The notes: a model not told the origin generated them from the letters alone. Positions 7,872 through 18,387 are shown, counted from the stretch's first letter. The stretch is 64,000 bases of DNA from Blautia liquoris (GCF_015159595.1 NZ_CP063304.1:2976001-3040000); one strand, 5' to 3'. Made by a program: numbers and translations.

Positions 7872-10800
7872 TTAATCCATCAATTCAAATGCAGATGTGG
7901 CGAATATTTCCTGCTCCAGATAAGTCTTAAGTGCAGTATTCATGGCATCTTTATTTCCCAGTGACCGAAAAGCCAGAATCTGATTCAGCAATCGATAGCG
8001 GGTTCTCCCGTCGGCTTCAACATCATGCAAGACAATCCGTTTCTTCGGTGTTGTCGTGATTGCCCCTTCTTTCTCGACGCTCAGATAGTAGTCGAGAATC
8101 TCACCGTAAAACAGCAGAAATTCTTTCGTGAAAATCCCCTGATACATCTCACGCATTGGTTCACTTTTATAGACGGCGGGTTCTTTGTCGTTTTGTCTGA
8201 GTGAGTAATGCAGAACTACTCTGCTCCCCTGATGGAACCTTTCTTCTATAAAAACCTTGTCTTCCACCTGACAAGACTCCGTCAGATGAGATGGCAGCTT
8301 CTTGAAAAAGGCAAATCTCAGCCCCTTTTGGTCACATTCCGACAAGATCTTTTCGATTAGGTTTTCCTGTTCTCTCGTCAGATGATTACACGTTGAATAA
8401 TATTTCAGCAGAGCCAGACGACATACGATATCCATCTCCCAACCTCTCTCACAGGTCTTTTCCAGGTACATGAAACATCCCGAATCGATGCCTTTTTCCT
8501 CCATAAAGTAAGCATATGCAATGTAAGTGAGATAGGCAGCTATGACCCGCTGTTTTCCCTGCTGCATAACATAGCTGTCAAGGATTTTATCCTGCTGCTG
8601 TGGGAATGATCTGACATACATGGAAAAAATCAGTATTCTCTCATCAAGTTTATAGCTGTCAATGTCAAATCCTTTTACTTTTTTCCATAGATCCGTCATC
8701 TGTGCCACGGATCCAGTATAATACCTGCAGAGATATTCCAGAACTGTCTCATTATATTTATTCTGCCTTGTGACATAATCGGCAAGATAGATCAATTCCT
8801 CATCTTTTTCTCCCTCCATGGACTGAATCATCGAGTCTGCAAGAATCAGCAGTACTGTGCTGTCCACACCTTCTATCCCCAGCCTCGTGGCGGCTAAAAA
8901 TGCTTCTTCATACATCTCGTGTCTGGTCAGCACTGCGATGGTATCTGATCTGTTGATTTTCGCATATTCCAGGATCGCATCGCCTCTGAAATACTCTTTA
9001 AGTCCCTTTGTTTTGGGATGTGCTGCCAGATAGTCCAATATGCTCTTTCGAACGGCATCTTTATATTCCCTTGTAAATGCATCTGATTTCGAGGTAAGCC
9101 AGTAATTGGACAAGTTCTGCCTGTTCACCTCCATCTGTGACGGTTGTTCCTGGCACAGATGGAGTAACAGGCCAGGATGTTCAAAACCATATCCGCCGCA
9201 CATATGTGCCAGTTTTTCTTCATCCATCAATTTTTCCACTGTAAATGGAATGGTCGTCCCATATCGCCGAAGTTTTGCATCCTCCAGTAAAATTCTTGCA
9301 TCTTGACTGTAGATATTTACATACGCACACTGTTCCGATACAGGGTATACCTGTTCTTTCACAAGAGCTTTGTGACAGACGACCACATTGCGGATATTCT
9401 TATCTTTAACGCCTACTTTTTGTATGAACATTACACCGAGCAGGGCCCTGGCAAGCATCACACTGTCGACTTCTGTCAGAAACTCCTGGTATATGAGGGC
9501 ATAGTTCTCGTTTATCTTTCCCTCGAGCACCTTTTCTTTCGCAAATTCCTCCATATCCGATCTATAGCTTAAGTAAGTCGTCTGATCCTGTCCCTTGTTT
9601 TGAATTACATTTGCATAGATAAATGCCTTCTTTCGGTCACTTAACGTATTATTATAGGCAAAATACATGCGAATCACCTGAGGCAGCACCTTCTTGCAGC
9701 CTTCATCAATCGACTCGATATAATATTCATATAGCCGCGTAATCCGTAGTTCTCGCTCTACGGCGAGGCTATACCATCTGAAATACTCTTTCTTTGCAGG
9801 TGTTCCCTTCATGATCAGCTTACAGATCGCCTCCAGAACTTCATCGCCGGGAAAACTTTCATATCCGGTGCAAAGCAGACGATATACAAAATTGTGAAAT
9901 CCTTTCAGATTATCAGACAAAAACGCCGCCCGTTTCAGCAGAGAATCATCTAAGACATTCTGTTTCTGTGCAAAATTCAAAGTCTGTATCATAAACGGAG
10001 AAAATCTTCTGAGCAATCCCTCCTGCTGTTTCAGCAGCTGCCATGCGTCGAGGTATAAAAGCGGACTTCTGCAGCCACACTCATAAGTATGTTCCAGCAG
10101 ACGCAACTGTTGGTAAGGTGCATGCTGGTAAGCTTCATCTTCCTCCATCAATATCTTCATCAGATAATAGTCATCTGGTTTTTCCTGCACATATGCTCGA
10201 ATCTTCGGATATATATATTGCCTTTCGGGCTCCAAAAGGTTTAAGTTCTTAGCCAGAAAGCAGTAAATTCCCTGTTCGCGCGGTGATGTTGCCGGTTCGG
10301 ATCTCTCTTTAAAATTCCACAGAACCTCCATCGCCCTTGTCAGGTCTTCATTGATGTAGTACAGGTAAGTCTCATAAAAAGTCAGCATAGGGTCCATACA
10401 ATCCGCACTGGCAAGTTCTTTCAGAGAAGCGAGAGATTTGTCAAGCCAGGTTCTGTAATCCATCCTGTGCAGCTGCAGTTTTAAATAATCCTGCATAAGT
10501 TCCATCGTCTTTTGTTCTTTCAATCTTGTCGGAAACAGGCGCCCTCCCCGATCCAGACTGGCTTCTATGTTGAATTCAAGTGTCTGATGAACATTATGTA
10601 CAACAATCTTCCCGAATCTTTTCCCTTGCCCAAGTTTATCTGCTTTTACTACGTATTCCAGTCTATATACTTTCCCAATAAAGTCATCTGTGCTCACAAC
10701 CTTCTTCTCGACTTCCAGAAAATCCCCGACAACCTCGATCTCCATGCGTACATATCCCCATGTACTCTTATAGATAAAAAACGAATCCTTTTGAGAGTGA

Positions 10801-11417
10801 TTGATCTGATAAATACCTTTCTTATCCTGATCAAGAGAAAGGATAACAGGCTCTTTCTTTCTGGCCGCAATCAAAAATTCCTCCATATGCTGATAAGTCA
10901 CCGGATTGTGCGACATACCCCGGTAGAGAACACCATATGCACTGTCCTCTCCTTTCAGCAGTCTGATAAAATGCTCATTCGTAAAAAGCCGAAAGGCTTC
11001 ACGGGAATTCTTCATGGCAAGTGCCGCAAAATCGCAAAGAGTCCGAATCTTCGTCTTCGACGTCAAAATCTCCGCCTCCACGATATCAGCTGTCACAGGG
11101 ATGATAAGTTCTCCGATATTGCCGGACAGCACAATATCACCGGTAATCTGATCCCCCGATGTCAGACCCTGTGTGTCGATTCCATAGATGATTTTACTGG
11201 TACTCCCTGAAAATTTATCTTTCGCCAGAACAATCCTTCGGTTGTTCGTTGTAGCGACACCCTTTATACGGCTTCCATCCTCTGCCCCCACACTGAATTC
11301 TCCGTTATAATTCTTTCCTTCGCAGATTGTAAGGGAGATATCAGATTCGGAGGTAAGAAAAGCCGGTACTTCATATTCAAAACGGCCATCCATGAGCTGT
11401 TCTATTCTTCTTCTCAA
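7872..11417 (-). CDS. Large uncharacterised protein with N-terminal beta domains and helical repeats (DUF5717-type)
   Basis: This 1181-aa protein has no signal peptide or clear membrane helix. Residues 1-110 and about 190-290 look like two beta-sandwich domains. The long remainder is rich in Leu, Tyr and charged residues in helical-hairpin periodicity, suggesting an alpha-solenoid scaffold. No catalytic motif was recognised. The start is a TTG with GGTGA upstream; the nearest ATG is out of frame. It is the first gene of a three-gene unit with an Hsp70-like and a TPR-like protein, which suggests a large cytoplasmic complex. The family label is from memory. Confidence 0.65.
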   Translation of the reverse strand: MRRRIEQLMDGRFEYEVPAFLTSESDISLTICEGKNYNGEFSVGAEDGSRIKGVATTNNRRIVLAKDKFSGSTSKIIYGIDTQGLTSGDQITGDIVLSGNIGELIIPVTADIVEAEILTSKTKIRTLCDFAALAMKNSREAFRLFTNEHFIRLLKGEDSAYGVLYRGMSHNPVTYQHMEEFLIAARKKEPVILSLDQDKKGIYQINHSQKDSFFIYKSTWGYVRMEIEVVGDFLEVEKKVVSTDDFIGKVYRLEYVVKADKLGQGKRFGKIVVHNVHQTLEFNIEASLDRGGRLFPTRLKEQKTMELMQDYLKLQLHRMDYRTWLDKSLASLKELASADCMDPMLTFYETYLYYINEDLTRAMEVLWNFKERSEPATSPREQGIYCFLAKNLNLLEPERQYIYPKIRAYVQEKPDDYYLMKILMEEDEAYQHAPYQQLRLLEHTYECGCRSPLLYLDAWQLLKQQEGLLRRFSPFMIQTLNFAQKQNVLDDSLLKRAAFLSDNLKGFHNFVYRLLCTGYESFPGDEVLEAICKLIMKGTPAKKEYFRWYSLAVERELRITRLYEYYIESIDEGCKKVLPQVIRMYFAYNNTLSDRKKAFIYANVIQNKGQDQTTYLSYRSDMEEFAKEKVLEGKINENYALIYQEFLTEVDSVMLARALLGVMFIQKVGVKDKNIRNVVVCHKALVKEQVYPVSEQCAYVNIYSQDARILLEDAKLRRYGTTIPFTVEKLMDEEKLAHMCGGYGFEHPGLLLHLCQEQPSQMEVNRQNLSNYWLTSKSDAFTREYKDAVRKSILDYLAAHPKTKGLKEYFRGDAILEYAKINRSDTIAVLTRHEMYEEAFLAATRLGIEGVDSTVLLILADSMIQSMEGEKDEELIYLADYVTRQNKYNETVLEYLCRYYTGSVAQMTDLWKKVKGFDIDSYKLDERILIFSMYVRSFPQQQDKILDSYVMQQGKQRVIAAYLTYIAYAYFMEEKGIDSGCFMYLEKTCERGWEMDIVCRLALLKYYSTCNHLTREQENLIEKILSECDQKGLRFAFFKKLPSHLTESCQVEDKVFIEERFHQGSRVVLHYSLRQNDKEPAVYKSEPMREMYQGIFTKEFLLFYGEILDYYLSVEKEGAITTTPKKRIVLHDVEADGRTRYRLLNQILAFRSLGNKDAMNTALKTYLEQEIFATSAFELMD

Positions 11418-11466
11418 TGTCTTTTCACCATGCCTTTAACACTTGACTTTCTTATTTTTTTCATAT

Positions 11467-11495
11467 AGTATACACGAAGAAACTTGAATTTCCAA
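11467..11495 (-). promoter_or_regulatory. Predicted promoter of the 1181-aa/Hsp70-like/TPR operon
   Basis: On the minus strand, TTGGAA (11495-11490) and TATACT (11472-11467) are 17 nt apart, about 50 nt before the TTG start. The rest of the 200-bp divergent intergenic region would hold the promoter of the rightward aminotransferase gene; no convincing hexamer pair was seen for it. Confidence 0.5.
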
Positions 11496-11619
11496 CGGTT
11501 TTTTGACGCTAATGATACACAGATTGTTACGCTCTTCGAGCTCTCACAATCTTACACCCTCAATTATACACTACAAGAAACCACGTTGCAACGCTATCGC
11601 TTCTACGGAGGAAAAATAT

Positions 11620-12717
11620 ATGTTAAAACACAAAGACCATTTTCACGGAAGTGACCTTGAAAAAATCGAACAGCTTTACGGTATTGACAGAGAAAATATC
11701 ATTAGTTTCTCAGCAAATGTGAATCCCCTTGGAATTTCGAATCATCTGCGGTCTTCACTTTGTGATCATCTGGATGCCATCACGACTTATCCGGACAGGG
11801 AATATAAAGCTCTTCGAACAAGCATCAGTGAATACGTTCACACGCAGCCCGAGAACATTATCGTCGGAAATGGATCTACTGAATTAATCTCCTTGTTCAT
11901 TCAGACTCGTCATCCAAAAAAGGCTCTTATTCTGGGTCCTACTTATTCGGAGTATGAGCGAGAAGTCACTTTGGGAGGCGGAACGACTCTTTACTATCCC
12001 TTGAAAGAAAAGCAGAGCTTTCACATGGATATCTCAGATTTCTGTGGCAATCTCCACGAAGGACTGGATCTGTTGATTCTCTGCAACCCGAATAATCCGA
12101 CTTCGACTGCCATCCATGCACAGCAGATGCGGCAGATTCTGGATGCCTGTCTGCAGTACGGAATCTTCGTGATGGTGGATGAGACTTATGTAGAATTCAC
12201 AAAAGAGGAGGATCTGATTACGGCCATTCCCCTGACGAATTTCTATTCGAATCTGATCATCCTAAGAGGTACTTCCAAGTTTTTTTCGGCGCCGGGGCTT
12301 CGTCTTGGATATGCTGTTACCGGGAATCAGGATCTGATCAAGGAGATCAACACCAGGCAGAATCCCTGGTCCATCAATTCTCTAGCAGAAATCGCCGGCA
12401 GACTGATGTTTGCTGATCACAACTACATAGAAAAGACCAGAAATCTGATCGACTCGGAACGAACTCGTCTCTACAATCTGCTGTCGAGCTGGGATAGCGT
12501 CCGGGCATATGAGCCGTCTGCTAATTTTATGCTGATATGTATAAAAAAACAGGGCGTCGATGCCGACGCCCTGTTCGATCACTGCATCCGAAAGGGTCTT
12601 ATGATCAGAAACTGCTCTACGTTTCCCTTTCTGGACAACCGTTTTGTGCGGTTTTGTTTCATGTCACGCGAAGAAAACAATCGCCTGATCGAATCATTTT
12701 CGGAACTGCTCAGCTGA
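11620..12717 (+). CDS. PLP-dependent class I/II aminotransferase, CobD (threonine-phosphate decarboxylase)-like
   Basis: This is a fold-type I PLP enzyme of 365 aa from the chosen ATG, which follows GGAGGA at 11607-11612; an upstream in-frame ATG at 11503 lacks a ribosome site. The N terminus (HGSDLEKIEQLYGIDRENII, then SANVNPLG) is typical of CobD/HisC-like proteins. CNPNNPTS and MVDETYVEF provide the PLP Asn/Asp region, and the Schiff-base Lys is in RGTSKFFSAPGLRLGYA. CobD makes aminopropanol phosphate for cobalamin side chains, but no other cobalamin gene is nearby, so histidinol-phosphate aminotransferase or an amino-acid decarboxylase role is possible. It is convergent with polC and overlaps it by 8 nt. 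Confidence 0.82.
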   Translation: MLKHKDHFHGSDLEKIEQLYGIDRENIISFSANVNPLGISNHLRSSLCDHLDAITTYPDREYKALRTSISEYVHTQPENIIVGNGSTELISLFIQTRHPKKALILGPTYSEYEREVTLGGGTTLYYPLKEKQSFHMDISDFCGNLHEGLDLLILCNPNNPTSTAIHAQQMRQILDACLQYGIFVMVDETYVEFTKEEDLITAIPLTNFYSNLIILRGTSKFFSAPGLRLGYAVTGNQDLIKEINTRQNPWSINSLAEIAGRLMFADHNYIEKTRNLIDSERTRLYNLLSSWDSVRAYEPSANFMLICIKKQGVDADALFDHCIRKGLMIRNCSTFPFLDNRFVRFCFMSREENNRLIESFSELLS

Positions 12718-15700
12718 TCTTTGCGAAATCAAACAGAGAAATCTGATTGGACTGCGGAAGATCACCGAAGATCCCCATATCGTCCATCAGATCTACCACT
12801 GTCTTACTCACTTTCGTCCTGTTTCTGAAATCATCCTTGGACAGGAAAGCCCCATCTCGGGCTGCGAGGACAACGGCATCCGCTGCCTTGTCTCCCAGCC
12901 CGTCAATAGTGTCAAGTGCCGGCATCAGTTTGTCATTTACAATCTGAAAACGATGTGCCTGCGCCGTATAGAGGTCCACTTTCTCGAACTCAAAACCTCT
13001 CGCGTACATCTCCTGTACAATCTTCATGTCTTTATACGTATCCTGCTCTTTTTTGCTCAAGGTATCTTTTCTCTTCTCATAATCATGCATATAATACTCC
13101 AGCCGGTCCTGCCCCATACACATCAATTCATAGGAAAATGCCGAGGCACGGATGGAAAAATAAGCCGCATAGTAGGCGAGTGGATAAAAGATCTTATAGT
13201 ATGCGATCCGATAAGCCATCATGACATAAGCCGCCGCATGTGCCTTGGGAAACATATATTTAATCTTTTTGCAGGACCAGATGTACCAGTCCGGAACATC
13301 ATGCTCCTTCATCTCTTTTTCCCACTCCGGTTTCAGTCCTTTTCCCTTTCGCACACTCTCCATGATCGTAAATGATTCCTCGCTGTCCAGACCTTTTCCA
13401 ATCAGGTAAATCATAATATCATCCCTGGTACAAATTGAGGTTGAAATCGTGGCCTTGCCTTCTTCGATCAGTGTCTGAGCATTGCCCAGCCATACATCTG
13501 TCCCGTGTGACAGCCCGGAGATGCGAATCAGATCCGAAAACGACTTCGGCTTCGTGTCCAAAAGCATCTGAATGACAAAATCTGTGCCAAATTCCGGAAT
13601 CCCCAGACAGCCAAGCGGGCAGCCGCCGATGGCGTCGGGTGTGATGTCAAGTGCCTTCGTACTCTCAAACAGCGACATCACATGAGGCTCATCCAAAGGA
13701 ACCTGCTGCGCATCAAAACCGGTCAGATCTTCCAGCATACGAATCATTGTCGGATCATCGTGTCCTAAGATGTCTAGCTTTAACAGGTTCGAGTCGATGG
13801 AATGATAGTCAAAATGCGTCGTCACAATGTCTGTGTGATTATCATTTGCCGGATGCTGAACCGGAGTAAACGAATTGATGTCCTCCCCAAAAGGCAGAAC
13901 GATAATTCCACCAGGATGCTGTCCCGTTGTACGTCGAATGCCGGTGCAGCCCTTTACAACTCGATCAATCTCACAATTTCTCTTATGTATGCCCCGCTCT
14001 TCATAGTAATTCTTTACGTAGCCAAATGCCGTCTTCTCCGCCAGTGTTCCAATCGTCCCTGCGCGGAATGTCTGACCGGCTCCGAAGATTACCTCGGTGT
14101 ATTTGTGCGCTTTACTCTGATACTCCCCGGAGAAGTTGAGGTCTATATCTGGTTCTTTATTACCCTTAAATCCAAGAAATGTCTCGAAGGGAATGTCAAA
14201 CCCGAGCTTTTTAAGCGGTGCCCCACAGTTCGGGCATGTTTTATCCGGCATATCACATCCTGATCTTCCTGCATAGGCTTTCACCTCATCGGAATCAAAA
14301 TCGACATATTTACATTCCTCACACAGATAATGAGGGCTTAAAGGATTCACCTCCGTAATCCCTGCCATTGTAGCCACAAAAGAGGATCCGACAGACCCAC
14401 GAGAGCCTACCAGATATCCGTCTTCGTTGGATTTCCACACAAGCTTCTGCGCTATTATGTACATAACCGCATAACCATTGGAGATGATGGAATTCAGTTC
14501 CTTTTCGAGACGTGTCTTTACGATTTCGGGCAGTTCTTCTCCATATATTTCATGTGCGCGGTTATAGCAGATATCTCGTAGATCCGTATCGGAATTCTCG
14601 ATGACAGGCGGAAATTTCCCGGCGCGTATGGGGGAGATCTTGTCCACCATATCCGCAATTTTTCTGGGATTCGTGATAACTACTTCCTCCGCTTTTTTTG
14701 AACCGAGATAAGCGAATTCCTCCAACATTTCATCGGTGGTACGAAGATAAAGCGGAGCCTGATTATCGGCGTCGTCGAATCCTTTCCCCGCCATTATAAT
14801 TCTTCGGTAGACTTCATCCGCCGGGTCAATAAAATGCACATCGCAGGTCGCAACCACCGGCTTTTGAAACTTCTCCCCAAGCTTTACAATCTCCCGGTTT
14901 ATTTCCTTTAGGTCCTCTTCACTGTTGACAGCCGATACATCCTCCTTTCGAATCATAAATGCATTATTTCCAATCGGCTGAATCTCGAGATAGTCATAAA
15001 ATTCCACGAGTCTTGTGATCTCCTGCTTTGGCGCTCCCCGAAGAAGTGCCTGATAAAGCTCCCCTGCCTCGCAGGCAGAGCCGATGAGCAGACCCTCATG
15101 GTACTTCATGTACAGACTCTTTGCCAGTCTCGGTCTGCGGTTATAATAATTCAGATGAGTCTCGGACACCAGCCGGTATAAATTTACACGTCCCGTCTCC
15201 CCTGTCGCCAGAATAATCGCATGGTACGTTGGCATCTTACGGATCGTATCTTCCGAGAAGCTTCCCTTTTCGTTGAGCACATCCAGATCTTCAATTCCGC
15301 GATCTTTTAACATCTTGACAAAACGGACAAAAATCTCAGCTGTACAGGCGGCGTCGTCCACCGCGCGATGGTGATTGTCAAGTGAAACACCCAATGCCTT
15401 CGCCACCGTATCCAGTTTAAAACGATTCAGTCCAGGCAATAAGAAACGTGCCATGGCCACGGTATCTGCGGATGTGAACTCCCGCTTCATTCCCTGGCGC
15501 TCACAATTTTGCTCTATGAAACTCATATCAAACCCGGCATTGTGAGCGACCAATACCGATCCCTCACAAAATTCCAGAAAGTCCGAAAGCACGTCCTCAA
15601 TAAAAGGGGCGCTCATCACCATATCGTCACTGATCCCAGTCAGATTTTCAATCTTGAACGGGATCGGAATCTGTGGATTGACAAACGTAGAGAAACGATC

Positions 15701-17218
15701 CGTAATCTGGCCTTTTTCCACACGCACTGCGCCGATTTCTATAATCCGATCCACAACCGGGGAAAAACCGGTTGTCTCAAGGTCAAAGACAACATAACTC
15801 TGATCCAAAGACTGCCCTTTACTATTTGCAACAATTCCCTTTTGATCATCCACGAGATATGCCTCCATTCCGTAAATCACCTTAAAGGGAGCGCTGACTT
15901 TTTTTAGTTCCTCCTTCGAGGCATCAGGATGTTCTTTCTGATATTTTTTCCTGTAGTCTGCATCGATGGCTTCCATGGCATGATTCGCCTCCGGAAATGA
16001 CTGAACGACACCGTGATCTGTGATGGCAATTGCGGGCTGTCCCCACTCATAAGCTCTTTTTACCAGCACAGCGGCGTCCGTAATTCCATCCATATCACTC
16101 ATCTTCGTATGGCAGTGCAGTTCCACTCGCTTCACCGCGGCGTGATCGCTTCTTCCCTGACGAAAATCCCGGATTCTCTTAATTCCCCATACAGACGAGA
16201 TCGTCAGATCCCGGTCAAAGGTGTCAATCGCCGTCTTGCCTTTAATTTTCAGGAAGGAACCTTCTGCAAGTTCTGGTTTCAGGTCCGGCACCTGATCGTT
16301 TTTCACAAAGATCTTCACGGTAATCGTATCTGTAAAATCCGTTACCTGAAAGATGAGAATTGTGCGTTCATTTCTGATTTCTCTCATATCGAAGGCCTGT
16401 ACCTTCCCGCGGATCACAACATCACCGATCTCGTCTTCGATGGAGATGATGTCTACACTATCCTCGTCAAAGTCTCTTCCGTAGATCATATCCGGATTCG
16501 AAGATCGATTTACTCTGCCGGAATATTGACCGGAATGAGCTTTCAGATATTGCCCGGATCCCTTTGTCTTCTTTTTCACCTTTACACCCATATCCGAGGT
16601 CTTTTTCTCATGAGCGGTCTCGATTTCTTCTCCGACCTGCGTATGTGCAACGACATTTTTCACCTGCTGTACCAGCCGAAGCTCACTTTTCTTTCTGGCT
16701 CCACTCATCTCAGGCTTTTTATAATTTGTATGTATCTTCAGGTCAAGGCCGCAGCGCTCGCAAAACACCTTCTCCAGAATCTGCAGCAGCTCTTCCTCCC
16801 GTTCATGGGCGATCACAGAATCAATCAGTGAAAGGCTCATCACATCCGACTCGGGAAACTCAATCGTAGCCGTCTGAAATAAATTACAGAGAAAAATACT
16901 ATATTCCCGAAGTTCTGTAAGAATACTGTCTCGATAGACCTTTAGAAGGTTTTTCGGCGTATATTGTTTCGAAAGATGAAACTTCTCGATGATCTTAATC
17001 TCAAGTGGTGTTCCCTGAAAAAATTGACTCTTAATCTCACGCTCCAGTGCAAAGATATGTTTTTTATGAATCCACTGGCTGCTTTCAAGATATACACGCA
17101 GCAGGCTTTTATCTTTTGTGAGACCTACCTTCACAACCTGAACAGTTCCAAGCAGTTCCTCCAGCTCTCCGGTCACCAAAAATCCGGGGAAGACAGCCAT
17201 AAAGTCTTTATTCATCAT
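12710..17218 (-). CDS. polC: DNA polymerase III alpha subunit, PolC type
   Basis: This is the replicative polymerase of low-GC Gram-positive bacteria. The 1502-aa protein has the PolC order: an N-terminal region, an OB domain (about 235-340), and a PHP domain opening with ELHCHTKMSDMDGITDA. The PHP domain is interrupted by a DnaQ-type 3'-5' exonuclease (VVFDLETTGFSPVVDRIIEI, later HHRAVDDA). The polymerase core has PDIDLNFSGEYQ, holding the palm Asp residues, and a zinc motif lies in CPNCGAPLKKLGF. A C-terminal HhH region (TIDGLGDKAADAVV) follows. Its start overlaps the stop of ispG by 4 nt, the order seen across Bacillota. Confidence 0.98.
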   Translation of the reverse strand: MMNKDFMAVFPGFLVTGELEELLGTVQVVKVGLTKDKSLLRVYLESSQWIHKKHIFALEREIKSQFFQGTPLEIKIIEKFHLSKQYTPKNLLKVYRDSILTELREYSIFLCNLFQTATIEFPESDVMSLSLIDSVIAHEREEELLQILEKVFCERCGLDLKIHTNYKKPEMSGARKKSELRLVQQVKNVVAHTQVGEEIETAHEKKTSDMGVKVKKKTKGSGQYLKAHSGQYSGRVNRSSNPDMIYGRDFDEDSVDIISIEDEIGDVVIRGKVQAFDMREIRNERTILIFQVTDFTDTITVKIFVKNDQVPDLKPELAEGSFLKIKGKTAIDTFDRDLTISSVWGIKRIRDFRQGRSDHAAVKRVELHCHTKMSDMDGITDAAVLVKRAYEWGQPAIAITDHGVVQSFPEANHAMEAIDADYRKKYQKEHPDASKEELKKVSAPFKVIYGMEAYLVDDQKGIVANSKGQSLDQSYVVFDLETTGFSPVVDRIIEIGAVRVEKGQITDRFSTFVNPQIPIPFKIENLTGISDDMVMSAPFIEDVLSDFLEFCEGSVLVAHNAGFDMSFIEQNCERQGMKREFTSADTVAMARFLLPGLNRFKLDTVAKALGVSLDNHHRAVDDAACTAEIFVRFVKMLKDRGIEDLDVLNEKGSFSEDTIRKMPTYHAIILATGETGRVNLYRLVSETHLNYYNRRPRLAKSLYMKYHEGLLIGSACEAGELYQALLRGAPKQEITRLVEFYDYLEIQPIGNNAFMIRKEDVSAVNSEEDLKEINREIVKLGEKFQKPVVATCDVHFIDPADEVYRRIIMAGKGFDDADNQAPLYLRTTDEMLEEFAYLGSKKAEEVVITNPRKIADMVDKISPIRAGKFPPVIENSDTDLRDICYNRAHEIYGEELPEIVKTRLEKELNSIISNGYAVMYIIAQKLVWKSNEDGYLVGSRGSVGSSFVATMAGITEVNPLSPHYLCEECKYVDFDSDEVKAYAGRSGCDMPDKTCPNCGAPLKKLGFDIPFETFLGFKGNKEPDIDLNFSGEYQSKAHKYTEVIFGAGQTFRAGTIGTLAEKTAFGYVKNYYEERGIHKRNCEIDRVVKGCTGIRRTTGQHPGGIIVLPFGEDINSFTPVQHPANDNHTDIVTTHFDYHSIDSNLLKLDILGHDDPTMIRMLEDLTGFDAQQVPLDEPHVMSLFESTKALDITPDAIGGCPLGCLGIPEFGTDFVIQMLLDTKPKSFSDLIRISGLSHGTDVWLGNAQTLIEEGKATISTSICTRDDIMIYLIGKGLDSEESFTIMESVRKGKGLKPEWEKEMKEHDVPDWYIWSCKKIKYMFPKAHAAAYVMMAYRIAYYKIFYPLAYYAAYFSIRASAFSYELMCMGQDRLEYYMHDYEKRKDTLSKKEQDTYKDMKIVQEMYARGFEFEKVDLYTAQAHRFQIVNDKLMPALDTIDGLGDKAADAVVLAARDGAFLSKDDFRNRTKVSKTVVDLMDDMGIFGDLPQSNQISLFDFAKIS

Positions 17219-18276
17219 TGATTATTCTCCCAGTTTAAAAGCTCTTCTCTCAGGCAGGACAAGATCTCAGATTCGTTTACCTTTTTTATCACCTCACCGT
17301 GCTTGATCAAGAGTCCCACACCGTCGCCTCCTGCGATTCCAATATCCGCCTCTTTGGCCTCACCGGGACCATTGACCACGCATCCCATCACGGCCACTTT
17401 CAGATCAAGGGGAATGTCCGAAACCATCGTCTCCACCTGATCAGCAAGCTTAATCAGATCAATCTGGGTCCTCCCGCAAGTTGGACACGAAATCACCTCA
17501 ATACCACCCTTGCGAAGTCCCAGCGTCTTTAAGATCTGCTTTGCCGTCTTCACTTCTTCTGCCGGATCTCCGGTCAGAGACACGCGGATCGTATCTCCTA
17601 TCCCCTGATATAAGATAATCCCTAGTCCCACGGAGGACTTGATATTGCCGGAATAGACACTTCCCGCCTCTGTGATTCCCACATGAAGCGGATGATCGGT
17701 TTTTTGGGAAATCAGTTCATGGGCTTTTACACACATCCGCACATCCGAAGATTTGATGCTGATGACCAGGTTGTCATAACCCATCTTCTCAATGATCGTT
17801 ACCTTGTCGAGAGCACTCTCCACCAGCCCCTCGGCCGTAACGCCGTGATACTTTGCGACGAGATCTTTCTCCAGCGAGCCGCTGTTAACACCGACTCGTA
17901 TCGGAATATTTCTCTCCCTTGCCACATCTACAACAGCCCGGATCCGGTCAGGACTTCCGATATTTCCGGGGTTGATTCGGATCTTATCGGCACCATTCTC
18001 CATGGCTTTGATCGCAAGCCGGTAATCAAAATGAATGTCCGCCACCAGCGGAATGGTAATCTGTCTCTTTATACTTTTCAGTGCCTCGGCCGCCTTTTGA
18101 TTCGGCACTGCACAACGGATGATATCGCATCCCATGTCCGCAAGCCGCTGTATCTGAGCAACCGTAGCCGGCACATCTTCTGTCTTTGTATTCGTCATCG
18201 ATTGAATCAGAACAAGGTTTCCGCCTCCGATCACACGATTTCCTATCTTTACTTCTCTTGTCTTTGTTCGATCCAT
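17215..18276 (-). CDS. ispG: 4-hydroxy-3-methylbut-2-en-1-yl diphosphate synthase (flavodoxin)
   Basis: IspG (GcpE) catalyses the penultimate step of the MEP isoprenoid pathway, reducing MEcPP to HMBPP with a [4Fe-4S] cluster. The 353-aa protein has a TIM-barrel half (IRCAVPNQKAAEALK, PLVADIHFDYRLA, KIRINPGNIG). The C-terminal half holds the cluster cysteines in SCPTCGRTQID and VMGCVVNGPGEAKEADIGIA. The gene is ATGA-coupled to polC. The usual partners dxr and rseP are not upstream; a symporter gene occupies that position. Confidence 0.97.
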   Translation of the reverse strand: MDRTKTREVKIGNRVIGGGNLVLIQSMTNTKTEDVPATVAQIQRLADMGCDIIRCAVPNQKAAEALKSIKRQITIPLVADIHFDYRLAIKAMENGADKIRINPGNIGSPDRIRAVVDVARERNIPIRVGVNSGSLEKDLVAKYHGVTAEGLVESALDKVTIIEKMGYDNLVISIKSSDVRMCVKAHELISQKTDHPLHVGITEAGSVYSGNIKSSVGLGIILYQGIGDTIRVSLTGDPAEEVKTAKQILKTLGLRKGGIEVISCPTCGRTQIDLIKLADQVETMVSDIPLDLKVAVMGCVVNGPGEAKEADIGIAGGDGVGLLIKHGEVIKKVNESEILSCLREELLNWENNQ

Positions 18277-18387
18277 GTTTTTCCTCCATCTAAATTGGAC
18301 AAACAGCTATGAACATATCCATGCCTAGATCATAGCACAAGAAGAAGATTCTTAGCAAGCTTAATCCGCGTGATCATTTGTCAAAAA

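Noticed and set aside
11620-12717. Cobalamin biosynthesis locus
   Set aside because: Only a CobD-like protein is present; no neighbouring gene makes corrinoids, so no locus is claimed.
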